A stretch of 63,788 bases of DNA from Thermoanaerobaculia bacterium (lineage in GTDB: Bacteria; Acidobacteriota; Thermoanaerobaculia; Multivoradales; Multivoraceae), in NCBI GenBank assembly GCA_022822365.1, contig JAJEBV010000013.1, positions 1-63,788 on the forward strand, in the 5' to 3' direction. Below the pieces are notes generated by a model that ran no database searches, was not told the origin of the DNA, and saw nothing but the letters and a program-made list of their open reading frames with translations. Both the position numbers and the translations under genes were made by a program. Shown piece after piece: positions 6,638 through 14,874 of the stretch. Position 1 is the stretch's first letter; the number at the start of each line of letters is the position of its first letter.

Positions 6638-9187
6638 GTGAAGCTGAGAAGACTGTTCCTGTCCGCATTCCTTTCGCTGTTTCTGACCACAGGCGCCACG
6701 CGGGCGCAGGAAGACGAATCCGCTCGGGATCCGGCGGCGGCCGAGGAAGTAGAGGAACTCTTCGTCGAGGAGATCACGGTTACCGCGACGAAGCGCGAGG
6801 AGTCGCTTCAGGACGTACCGATCGCCGTGACGGCGATCACGCCGCTCCAGATGGAGCGGTCGGGCATGCTGGACATCCGCGACCTGCCGACGCTGGCGTC
6901 GAGCTTCAACATGAACTCGTCGCAGACGGAGTCGCAGGGAACGACACTCCGGATCCGGGGGGTCGGCACCACGGGCAACAACATCGGGCTCGAGAGTTCG
7001 GTCGGCGTCTTCCTCGACGGCATCTATCTGAGCCGGCCGGGCATCGCGCTCGGCGACCAGCTCGACGTTGAGTCGATCGAGGTGCTTCGCGGCCCGCAGG
7101 GCACGCTGTTCGGGCGCAACGTGTCGGCGGGCGCACTCAACCTGCGCACCCGGCGGCCGAGCCTGACGGACCACAACGGCTTCCTCAATCTGACGGCCGG
7201 CAACTTCAACGCCTTCAACGTTCAGGCTGGCGTGGGCGGCCCGCTCTCGGACCGGGTCGGATACCGGCTGTCGGCCGCCGTCCGCAACCAGGACGGTTTC
7301 GTCGAGAGCGTCTCGGGCGGTGAGAGTTACAACCGGGATCGCGCGCTCGTTCGGGGTCAGTTGCTCTGGAACTTCATGGACCGCGGTTCGCTGCGAATCA
7401 TTGGGGACTGGTCGGACGCGGACGAGAACTGCTGTGACGCCGTCGTCCTGCTCGAATCGCCGGCCGCGGCCCTGGGAGCGTTTGCGGCCGCCGGGCTGCC
7501 GGCCGACGGCGGCGTCTCCGTGGTCGGCCCGTCCGCCTTCGATGCACGGCGCTCGAACGCGGGACCGTTCGTCAACCCCTTTGACCAGAAGGGGCTTTCG
7601 GCCGAACTGGACTACAACCTGACCGACAACGTCTCCCTGACCTACCTCGGCTCGTGGCGGGACTTCTTCGCCTCGTCGATCCAGGACGACTTCGTCGGAA
7701 TTGGCGTCTACGGAGTGTCTCCGGCGGCCGCCAACGGCTTCGACACGTTCGACGAGATCGAGTCCTGGACCCAGGAGTTCCGGCTCACGGGCGACACAGA
7801 GCGGATCAGTTGGCTGGTCGGCGGGTTCGCCTCGAACGAGGACATTCTGGAGCATGTCGGCCTCGGACTGCTTCAGGACTTCACTCCCTTCGTTGACGCG
7901 GTGCTCTGGAACTACGCCTTCCTGCCGGTGCTTTCGGCCGCGCCGCTGCTGAGTGACGTGCCCCTGGCCACCGGTGGAACGTTCGGAGACGTTCTCGCGG
8001 CGGACAACCAGGCCCTCGCCTTCTCCGGAGGCGTTCCCGCCGGAGGCGCGTACGCGAACAACATCTACAACCAGAAGGGCGACTCCTGGTCGCTCTTCAC
8101 CCACAACACGTTCCGCCTGTCGGACCGCTTCTCGCTGGTTGCCGGGCTGCGGTACGTCGACGAGACGAAGGACGGCAGCTTCCGTCAGCCCGCGGCCAGC
8201 AACCCGGCCTGTCTGGCGACCCTGGCCAACGCGGGCGCCCTGGCTCGGGGCGCCGCGGGGACCGGGCTGGAGGTCGTGGCTGCGACGATCGGCAATTTCA
8301 GCGCCGGCTACAACTGCTTCCCGTTCGCGACACCCGCGGATAGCGGCGTGCCGATCCTGCCGGCGACGTTCTCGGACACGTTCCAGGACGACGAACTCGT
8401 CTACACGTCGCAGGCGGTCTACGAGTTCAGTGACACGGTGAAGGGGTACGCGAGCTACACCCACGGCTTCAAGTCGGGCGGCTTCAACCTCGATTCGACC
8501 GCCGCCGTCGGCGGCGCCGACCCGCGCTTCGATTCGGAGAAGGTCGACGCTCTGGAGCTGGGCGTGAAGTCGGAGTTCGCCAACCGGCGAGTGCGACTGA
8601 ACGCGACGCTGTTCGACTACGACATCGAGGACTTCCAGGTGCTCGAGTTCACTGGCGTCCAGTTCAGAACGTTCAACGTGCCGAAGGCGCAGAGCCGGGG
8701 CGCCGAGCTGGAACTCTCGGCCGTCGCGGGGCAGCACGTGACCCTGAACATGGGCTACACGTACGCCGACTCGGAGTACCCGGAAGACTGCGCCGGCGAC
8801 CTCGAAGCGGCGTCCGTTCAGTCCTTGTGCGGTGCGAAGCTGACGAACGCGCCGGAGAACGTCGTTTCGCTCGGGGCCAACTGGGACGACACGGTCGGCG
8901 ACCGGTTCCTCGTGTTCGCGTCCGTGAACGGGCGATGGGAGGACGATCGGCGCACCAGCACCCAGCCCAACCTCGCGTTCGACATCCAGGAAGCGAACGC
9001 GAAGGCCAACGTCCGGGTCGGACTCGGCGGCTACTCCGGCCGCTGGGCGGTGGAGCTCTGGAGCAACAACGTGACGGACGAGCAGACGAAGAACGTGACG
9101 TTCAACACCCCGTTGCGCGTCGGCAGTCGCGGTACCTTCCTCGAGGCGCCGCGAACCACGGGCGCCACGCTGCGTCTCACGTTCTGA
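6638..9187 (+). CDS. TonB-dependent outer-membrane receptor
   Basis: From GTG 6638 the protein has 849 residues. A signal peptide (LFLSAFLSLFLTTGATRA) is followed by the motif VTATKREESLQDVPIAVTAI, typical of the plug of fyuA-like receptors common in sphingomonads. Plug landmarks include RIRGVGTTGNN, VGVFLDGIYLSRPG and VLRGPQGTLFGRN. The long beta-barrel part contains ASYTHGFKSGGFN and ends with LRLTF, an aromatic C-terminus used for outer-membrane insertion. Start GTG 6638 gives the signal peptide directly; in-frame codons upstream add a non-signal leader. It should import a scarce ligand (siderophore, glycan or peptide) using TonB/ExbBD; the ligand is unknown. Confidence 0.92.
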   Translation: MKLRRLFLSAFLSLFLTTGATRAQEDESARDPAAAEEVEELFVEEITVTATKREESLQDVPIAVTAITPLQMERSGMLDIRDLPTLASSFNMNSSQTESQGTTLRIRGVGTTGNNIGLESSVGVFLDGIYLSRPGIALGDQLDVESIEVLRGPQGTLFGRNVSAGALNLRTRRPSLTDHNGFLNLTAGNFNAFNVQAGVGGPLSDRVGYRLSAAVRNQDGFVESVSGGESYNRDRALVRGQLLWNFMDRGSLRIIGDWSDADENCCDAVVLLESPAAALGAFAAAGLPADGGVSVVGPSAFDARRSNAGPFVNPFDQKGLSAELDYNLTDNVSLTYLGSWRDFFASSIQDDFVGIGVYGVSPAAANGFDTFDEIESWTQEFRLTGDTERISWLVGGFASNEDILEHVGLGLLQDFTPFVDAVLWNYAFLPVLSAAPLLSDVPLATGGTFGDVLAADNQALAFSGGVPAGGAYANNIYNQKGDSWSLFTHNTFRLSDRFSLVAGLRYVDETKDGSFRQPAASNPACLATLANAGALARGAAGTGLEVVAATIGNFSAGYNCFPFATPADSGVPILPATFSDTFQDDELVYTSQAVYEFSDTVKGYASYTHGFKSGGFNLDSTAAVGGADPRFDSEKVDALELGVKSEFANRRVRLNATLFDYDIEDFQVLEFTGVQFRTFNVPKAQSRGAELELSAVAGQHVTLNMGYTYADSEYPEDCAGDLEAASVQSLCGAKLTNAPENVVSLGANWDDTVGDRFLVFASVNGRWEDDRRTSTQPNLAFDIQEANAKANVRVGLGGYSGRWAVELWSNNVTDEQTKNVTFNTPLRVGSRGTFLEAPRTTGATLRLTF

Positions 9188-9320
9188 TTCGGCGGGCCGT
9201 CTGTCCGGGGCGTCGCTTCATGACGTGCCGGGGAGCGGCTACGATGGTGGTTCGCGAATCAGACAGACGTCACTTCGGCCCGCCGGACCATTGCCGCGGC
9301 CGACTCGAGGAGAGGTTGCC

Positions 9321-9845
9321 ATGGTTGAGGGAACGGAGAGATCGGAACGTCGAACGGAGATCGCGCCACCCGGGTTCTCGTGGGCATCTCGGAGAATCCT
9401 GTGTTCCGGTGCTCTCGTTAGCCTGCTCGTATGCGCCCTTCTCGTGCCGGGCTCCCTTCTTGGCCAGAGCTTGACGGCCCAGGAGGCGGTCGACCTCTAC
9501 GGCGCCGCGTGGGCCGAGCCCGACGAGGAGCGTCGCCGTGGCCTGCTGGAACGCGCGTGGGCGGAAGACGGGGTGTACACCGATCCGACCGCGGAGGTGA
9601 AGGGCCGGGAGGCCCTGGTCGCCCACATCGGCGGCTTCCTTGAACAGGCCCAGGGCGGCCGAATCGTCATCACGAGCCAGGTCGACCATCACCATGGCAC
9701 CCGGCTTCGCTTCAGTTGGGCGATGCAATCAGCCGCCGGGCAGACCCTCGCCGAGGGAATGGACTACGGCGAGCTCGACGAGGACGGCCGACTCAAGTTG
9801 ATTGTCGGCTTCTTCGGCCCGTTCCCGCCGCTTGAGTCGGAGTAA
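9321..9845 (+). CDS. Exported NTF2-like (SnoaL-type) protein
   Basis: This 174-residue protein has an N-terminal basic region, then a hydrophobic segment (residues ~31-48, CSGALVSLLVCALLVPGSL) for export or anchoring. The rest (VDLYGAAWAEPDEERRRGLL, WAEDGVYTDPTAEVKGREAL, VAHIGGFLEQ) matches the cone-shaped NTF2/SnoaL fold with its W-x-x-D-x-x-Y-x-D-P signature. Proteins of this fold act as small isomerases, hydrolases or ligand binders; none can be chosen here. ATG 9321 is chosen because AGGAGAGG precedes it by 5 bases. It follows the TonB receptor on the same strand by 133 bases. Confidence 0.65.
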   Translation: MVEGTERSERRTEIAPPGFSWASRRILCSGALVSLLVCALLVPGSLLGQSLTAQEAVDLYGAAWAEPDEERRRGLLERAWAEDGVYTDPTAEVKGREALVAHIGGFLEQAQGGRIVITSQVDHHHGTRLRFSWAMQSAAGQTLAEGMDYGELDEDGRLKLIVGFFGPFPPLESE

Positions 9846-9883
9846 GCGAGTTACGCTGGGAGTCCGGTCTCTGCACGCTCTTC

Positions 9884-11443
9884 TCAGGAACCGATTCGCC
9901 GGATCACGCTGCCGGGCCGGTTGCCAGTCGTTTCGCCGCCGTCGAACACGAGCTCTCCGTTGACCCAGACCTTCTCGATTCCCGCGGAAGGAACGTGCGG
10001 TTCCTGGTAGGTCGAGCGGGCGATGACTGTCTCGGGGTCGAACAGGACGAGATCGGCGTAGTGGCCCTGCTGGATCGCGCCGCGTTCGGTGATCCCCAGG
10101 TGCTGGGCCGAGAGCGCGGTCATCTTGCGGATGCCTTCTTCCAGGGTGACGACGTTCCGGTCACGAACGTAGTGGCCGAGGAAGCGGGTGAAGGCGCCGA
10201 AGCCGCGCGGATGGGAACCGTCGAGGCCGCCATCGCTGCAGATGACGGTGTGCGGCCAGGCCATGATGGCTTCGATGTCGGGTTCGTCCATGGCGAAGCC
10301 GATCATGGGTGACTCGCCGCCCATCTCGGTGTCGGCCTTGAGCAGCTCCATCAGAGTCGTTTCCGGGTCGGTGCCGCGGACTTCGGCGATCTCGGCGAGC
10401 GTCAGGCCGCTGTAGGCCGGCTCCGGCAGGAAGTCGGGAAGGAGGACACCATCGGGCGAAAGCAGGTCGCGAAGGATGTACTCGGCGCCGTCCCGCCGGT
10501 CGAGGTCGCGATCGGGAAACACGGTCGTGAGCCAGGTGAAGGACGTGCTCCAGGCCCGGTAGGGATAGATGTCCGCCGTGATCTCGACGCCTGAGCCTCT
10601 GGCCTCGTCCAGTGTGGCCAGGAGCCGTTCGGCCTGACCCCACCAGCGGTTCATCGCCAGCTTGATGTGGGTCACCTGGACGGGCAGGTCGGCTTCGCGG
10701 CCGACCCGAATGATCTCGTCGATCGCCTCCCAGAAGAACCGGTCCTCGCTGCGGATGTGGCTGATGTAGGTGCCGCCGTGGGAGGCGGCGACCTTGGCGA
10801 GTTCGACCACCTCCTCGGTGGCGGAGAAGGAGCCCGGGTCGTACTCGAGCCCGGAGGAGAGTCCCAGCGCGCCGGCTTCGAGCTCTGTGCGGAGCAGAGC
10901 CGCCATCGCGGCGACCTCGTCCGGCGTCGCGTGGCGCTGGTAGTCGTCTCCCATGACTTCTTCCCGCAGCGTCCCGAAACCAGCATAGGAAGCGACGTTG
11001 ATGGCTGCAGGCGACGCGTCGAGCTGGGCGAGGAACTCCCCGAGAGGGTAGTGGTGGCCCCCGTCCTGCCCGGCCACGATCGTCGTGACGCCCTGGTTGA
11101 CGGCCGCCAGGGCGTCGGGCAGGTCGAACAGCTTGTAGTCGTGATGACTGTGGACGTCGATGAAGCCGGGCGCCAGCACGAGGCCATTCGCATCGACGAC
11201 GGTGTCCTCCGCTGGCGGTTCAAAGTCGCCGACGGCGACGATGCGGTCGCCCTCGATGCGGACGTTGACGTCCCGGGAGGGTCCGCCGCTGCCGTCGATG
11301 ACGCGGGCATTGACGATTACCGTGCCGGCGGGCTCGGGCTCGCCGGGGGCGCAGGCGGTGAAGGCGAAACCGATAGCGGCCACAAGCGCCGTGCCACAGA
11401 GGAGCGAGGCTGCCGCCTCGCGCGTTCTCCTCGCGGTCGCCAC
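9884..11443 (-). CDS. N-acyl-D-amino-acid deacylase, exported lipoprotein
   Basis: This 519-residue amidohydrolase has a hydrophobic leader ending in the lipobox FTAC, which suggests membrane anchoring outside the cytoplasm. The metal site begins with GFIDVHSHHDYKLF (HxH), followed by SGLEYDPGSFS and THIKLAMNRWWG, then ICSDGGLDGSHPRGFGAF and KMTALSAQHLGI. These are the signatures of zinc-dependent D-aminoacylases (amidohydrolase_3), which release D-amino acids from N-acyl derivatives. GTG 11443 is taken as start because upstream codons run into an intergenic repeat. It follows a serine hydrolase and a PLP dehydratase on the same strand, suggesting joint use of D-amino-acid compounds. Confidence 0.85.
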   Translation of the reverse strand: MATARRTREAAASLLCGTALVAAIGFAFTACAPGEPEPAGTVIVNARVIDGSGGPSRDVNVRIEGDRIVAVGDFEPPAEDTVVDANGLVLAPGFIDVHSHHDYKLFDLPDALAAVNQGVTTIVAGQDGGHHYPLGEFLAQLDASPAAINVASYAGFGTLREEVMGDDYQRHATPDEVAAMAALLRTELEAGALGLSSGLEYDPGSFSATEEVVELAKVAASHGGTYISHIRSEDRFFWEAIDEIIRVGREADLPVQVTHIKLAMNRWWGQAERLLATLDEARGSGVEITADIYPYRAWSTSFTWLTTVFPDRDLDRRDGAEYILRDLLSPDGVLLPDFLPEPAYSGLTLAEIAEVRGTDPETTLMELLKADTEMGGESPMIGFAMDEPDIEAIMAWPHTVICSDGGLDGSHPRGFGAFTRFLGHYVRDRNVVTLEEGIRKMTALSAQHLGITERGAIQQGHYADLVLFDPETVIARSTYQEPHVPSAGIEKVWVNGELVFDGGETTGNRPGSVIRRIGS

Positions 11444-11467
11444 CGCTCCGCGGCGTCGCCCGCGAAA

Positions 11468-11497
11468 GCCGGCGAGGACGCCGGCGCACCCAGTGTG
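11468..11497 (-). repeat. Intergenic CTGGGTGCGC-type repeat, short copy
   Basis: The segment GCCGGCGAGGACGCCGGCGC followed by ACCCAGTGTG contains an inverted GCCGGCG/CGCCGGC stem and ends in the reverse complement of CTGGGTGCGC. The same end occurs at 43176-43243, 55960-55989 and 58738-58878, always in a gap between genes. It probably is a partial copy of a mobile palindromic unit. Confidence 0.6.
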
Positions 11498-11520
11498 TGA
11501 GGCGGACTTGTTCGCGATCC

Positions 11521-12999
11521 TCACCGAACCTCCAGCGCCAGCTGCTTCTCGAACGCCAAGCCCCGCTCCGAGCCGGAACTCAGGCTGAACCCGGTGACCG
11601 AGCCCGTCCGGTCGCGCTGGAACTCCAGCCGCGCCGGCGACGCCGCCCATCCGCGGCTCTCGAACTCGACACGGAACTCGTCCTCGGCGGCCGGCTTCAC
11701 CTCGAGCGCGGGTTGCTGTTCGATGCGAAGCGCGAGTCCGCCGTCGACCACGGCGAACCGGTAGGTGGCGTCCAGCTCGGCGGAGAAGTAGTTGCCGGCG
11801 AACGCGGCCAGCTCGGCCGGGGACAGGGATGGAGCGGGAGGCGAGTCCTCATCCTCTTCGTCGGTCTCGTCGTCCTCTTCGTCGTCGCTCTCCGCGGGCC
11901 CGAGCTGATCCGCCAGGTAGTGATCGGCGACGCGCCGCGCCAGCTCTCCGGGGTCCCCGTACTCGGCGTTGCAGGAGACGGCGATCGCGAGACCCGGTTC
12001 CACGTACCGCCTGAGCTCCGTCAGGAACCCCCAGGAATGCCCGCTGTGCCCCACGGTGCGAAGGCCCCGGTACTCGCCGGGAGTGATGCCGTGGGCGTAG
12101 CCGATGGGTTCGCCGTCGTTGAGTGTCCCCTCGGTCAACATCGACTCGTGGATCGCCGGCTTGTCGGCGCCGTGCAGGTAGTCGTCCCAGAGCAGCAGGT
12201 CCTCCACAGTCGTGTAGAGCTGGCCGTCCCCGGCGATCTCGAAGTTGTAGTTGTGCACGATCCGCAGCCCGCCGTCGTCGTCCTGGTGGTAGCCGGTGGC
12301 GCGGAGCGGGATGATCCGCTCCCGGTTCTCGTACATCAGGCTGCCGTTCATCCCGAGCGGTTCGAAGATCCGTTCCCGCGCCAGTTCGCCGATCGACTTG
12401 CCCGCGGCCCGTTCGAGGGCGTGCGCCAGCAGCATGTATCCGGTGTTGCTGTACTCGTAACGCTCGCCGGGAGCGAACACGGGTGCCCGCTGCCGCGACA
12501 TCATCGCCAGGAGCTGCTCGCGGGAGACCGAGTAGTAGTCGCCGGCGCCGGCGAGCGGGAACAGGTTCAGATAGTCGCGCAGGCCGCCGGTGTGGAAGAT
12601 CAGGTGCCGCAGCGTGATGGGCGATTCGTACTCAGGAAGTTCCGGCAGCCACTTGCGGACATCGTCGTCGAGCGAGACCGTGCCGTCCTGCGCCAGGAGG
12701 TTGGCGACCGCTGCGACGAACTGCTTGGTCACCGAGGCGACGTCGAAGACCGTCTGCGGCGTGACCGGAATGTCGTAGTCGAGGTTGGCGTAGCCGTAGC
12801 CCCGCGTGTAGACGAGCTCGCCATTCCGCGCGACGGCGAGCGCGCAGCCCGGGGAATCGGGGCTGTCCCAGGAGGCGAAGATCGCGTCGACGGTGGCGTT
12901 GTCGGCACCGACTTCGGCCCCCGCCGGCGAGTCGTCGGGACCGGCGCAGCCGATGCCGAGCACCAGGACAGCCAGGAAGACTCCGTCACGCGCTGCCAT
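11521..12999 (-). CDS. Beta-lactamase-fold serine hydrolase, lipoprotein
   Basis: This 492-residue protein has a lipoprotein signal ending in GIGC. The penicillin-binding-protein/class C beta-lactamase fold shows its three motifs: SxxK as Ser89-Val-Thr-Lys92, YxN in ERYEYSNTGYML and HxG in HSGHSWGF. The family includes D-aminopeptidases, D-alanyl carboxypeptidases and esterases. A C-terminal extension of ~130 residues (FAGNYFSAELDATYRFAV) resembles the lipocalin-like domain added to many of these enzymes. Its start overlaps the end of the PLP enzyme gene by 14 bases, so the two are co-transcribed. A D-aminopeptidase-like role is attractive given the D-aminoacylase downstream, but unproven. 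Confidence 0.82.
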   Translation of the reverse strand: MAARDGVFLAVLVLGIGCAGPDDSPAGAEVGADNATVDAIFASWDSPDSPGCALAVARNGELVYTRGYGYANLDYDIPVTPQTVFDVASVTKQFVAAVANLLAQDGTVSLDDDVRKWLPELPEYESPITLRHLIFHTGGLRDYLNLFPLAGAGDYYSVSREQLLAMMSRQRAPVFAPGERYEYSNTGYMLLAHALERAAGKSIGELARERIFEPLGMNGSLMYENRERIIPLRATGYHQDDDGGLRIVHNYNFEIAGDGQLYTTVEDLLLWDDYLHGADKPAIHESMLTEGTLNDGEPIGYAHGITPGEYRGLRTVGHSGHSWGFLTELRRYVEPGLAIAVSCNAEYGDPGELARRVADHYLADQLGPAESDDEEDDETDEEDEDSPPAPSLSPAELAAFAGNYFSAELDATYRFAVVDGGLALRIEQQPALEVKPAAEDEFRVEFESRGWAASPARLEFQRDRTGSVTGFSLSSGSERGLAFEKQLALEVR

Positions 13000-13909
13000 C
13001 CGCCCATTCTCTCAACTGTTCGAGCGTCGTCGTCGCACCGCCGCAAACCACGACCAGGACGGACTCGAAGTCCTCCAACTCCGAGGCGCCGTCGTACACG
13101 GCGGCAAGCGACGCGCCGCAGGCCGGCTCGACGACCAGCCGGTGGTCGTCGAGGAACCGCTGACACGCCGACACGGCGGCCCGATCCGAGACCACGACGC
13201 TCCGAAGCGGATGATCCCTGGTGCAATCGAACGCTTGTTCGCAGATCTTCTTCGCTCCCAGGGTAGTGGCGAGGCTGGTGATGGCGGCCAGCTCGATCCG
13301 GTGGCCCGCTCGCACCGACTGAGCCAGGGAGTCGGCGCCTTCCGTTTCGACGGCGATCACCGGAACGTCGGACCAGCCGTTCTGCCTCATCCCCTCGACG
13401 AGGCCGCACAGCAGTCCGCCCCCGCCGACAGAGACGACCACGGCGCCGGGCTTGACCCCCGATCCTGCGACCTCGTCGATCAGCGTGGCGTGTCCCTGCC
13501 AGACGAGCGGGTCGTCGAACGGATGAACCAGCACATCCGACTCCTCGACCGTCGACATCGCCAGGTCGTTCGCTTCCTGCCAGGAAGCCCCGTGGACGAC
13601 GACCTCGGCGCCCTCCTGCCGGATCAGGGCCTTGGCCCTCTCGCTCGTGGTTTCGGGTACGACGATCAGCACGGGCACCGAGAGATGCCGCCCGGCGTAG
13701 GCCACCGCGATCCCCGCGTTGCCGCCGGACGACGAGATCAGGCGACTGGCCCCACGCCGCACGTACTCCTGGCAGGCGAAGCCAATGCCCCGGATCTTGA
13801 ACGAGCCGGGCGGCTGCAGCGCGTCGAGCTTCAGCCAGACGCTCCGGCCGCCTTGGTTGGACAGCGGCCTCGACTCGAAAAGCGGCGTTTCGATGTGGAG
13901 TGGCTTCAT
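12986..13909 (-). CDS. PLP-dependent serine/threonine dehydratase family enzyme
   Basis: The 307-residue fold-type II PLP enzyme contains SFKIRG with the Schiff-base Lys38, the phosphate or carboxylate loop SSSGGNAG near residue 60 and the glycine-rich VSVGGGGLLCGL near 165. This layout, without a C-terminal ACT domain, fits catabolic L-serine/L-threonine dehydratases of the SDS type, which deaminate the amino acid to an oxoacid; D-serine dehydratase or racemase activity in this fold cannot be excluded. It is cytoplasmic. It is first in a minus-strand unit with a serine hydrolase (14-base overlap) and a D-aminoacylase. Confidence 0.85.
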   Translation of the reverse strand: MKPLHIETPLFESRPLSNQGGRSVWLKLDALQPPGSFKIRGIGFACQEYVRRGASRLISSSGGNAGIAVAYAGRHLSVPVLIVVPETTSERAKALIRQEGAEVVVHGASWQEANDLAMSTVEESDVLVHPFDDPLVWQGHATLIDEVAGSGVKPGAVVVSVGGGGLLCGLVEGMRQNGWSDVPVIAVETEGADSLAQSVRAGHRIELAAITSLATTLGAKKICEQAFDCTRDHPLRSVVVSDRAAVSACQRFLDDHRLVVEPACGASLAAVYDGASELEDFESVLVVVCGGATTTLEQLREWADGSA

Positions 13910-14010
13910 GACCGGTGCTGGCCCCGGAGGGCCGGTAGCCTCGCGACGTTAGCGGGTTCGGCCCGCGCGCCGCGAAGCGGCGACCATTCGACACCGCCGG
14001 GGGAAGACAG

Positions 14011-14874
14011 ATGGAAGGTGCTCTCAGCGTTGGTCTCCTGTTCCGCAACTTCAGGGGACGCATTCTCGTTACCTGGTTGCTCGTCCTGCTCGAGAACATC
14101 CTCTGGGCCCTGGTGCCGCTGTTCATCGGCCGCGCCATCGACGCTCTGCTCGAGCGGCGACCGAGCGGTCTCTGGGAGGTTGCCGCGATCCTGTCCGCGC
14201 TGATCGTGGTCGCCACCGTCCGGCGCTTCTACGACACGCGTTGCTACGGAACGATCCGGGTTCGCTTCGGGGGTGAGCTGGTTCGCCGTTCGCAGGACGC
14301 GCCGGTCTCGCGCCTCAACGCGCGTCTCGGCATGAGCCGGGAGATGGTCGACTTCCTCGAGGGGCACGTCCCGGGAGTGCTCACCGGCGTGGTGCAACTG
14401 CTGGTGAGCATCGCCGTCCTCTTCAGCTTCGACCGCCGCCTGGGGCTGGCCGCCCTCGGCGCGCTGGCCGCGATCGTCCTGATCTACGTTCTCTTCCACG
14501 GCCGTTTCTACCGGCTGAACGGCGAACTGAACGCACAGACCGAACTCCAGGTCTCCATCCTGGAGCAGCGACGCCTGGAGTCGCTCGTGGGGCATCTCAG
14601 GAAACTGCGCCGCAGCGAGGTCCGGCTCTCGGACACGGAGGCCGTTCTCTACGGCGGGATCTTCGCCGCCATGTTCGCCTTCGTTCTCGGCAACGTGTGG
14701 ATCGCAGCGACGATTCCGATGATCACGGCGGGCGCGATCTTCGCGATCCTCAGCTACTCCTGGGAGTTCGTGGAGTCGAGCGTCGCGCTGCCGATCGCGC
14801 TCCAGGAGTGGTCGCGGCTAGGCGAGATCCGCGATCGGCTGAATCGGGCGACGGAGGACGGCGAGGGGCTCTAG
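14011..14874 (+). CDS. ABC six-transmembrane-domain protein without ATPase
   Basis: This 287-residue protein has the helices of an ABC exporter membrane domain (ILVTWLLVLLENILWALVPL, IAVLFSFDRRLGLAALGALA, ITAGAIFAILSYSWEFVES) but no Walker or signature motif. It ends with LGEIRDRLNRAT, just where an ATPase linker would begin. It resembles the stand-alone ABC_membrane_3 family. A partner ATPase is not adjacent; both neighbours are on the opposite strand. Its 3' end overlaps the convergent cytochrome gene by 4 bases. A lone membrane domain might pair with an ATPase encoded elsewhere or have a non-transport role. Confidence 0.7.
   Translation: MEGALSVGLLFRNFRGRILVTWLLVLLENILWALVPLFIGRAIDALLERRPSGLWEVAAILSALIVVATVRRFYDTRCYGTIRVRFGGELVRRSQDAPVSRLNARLGMSREMVDFLEGHVPGVLTGVVQLLVSIAVLFSFDRRLGLAALGALAAIVLIYVLFHGRFYRLNGELNAQTELQVSILEQRRLESLVGHLRKLRRSEVRLSDTEAVLYGGIFAAMFAFVLGNVWIAATIPMITAGAIFAILSYSWEFVESSVALPIALQEWSRLGEIRDRLNRATEDGEGL

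Noticed and set aside
11497..13266. 589-residue plus-strand open frame across the serine hydrolase gene
   Set aside because: It is antisense to a clearly identified lipoprotein hydrolase and shows no family resemblance.
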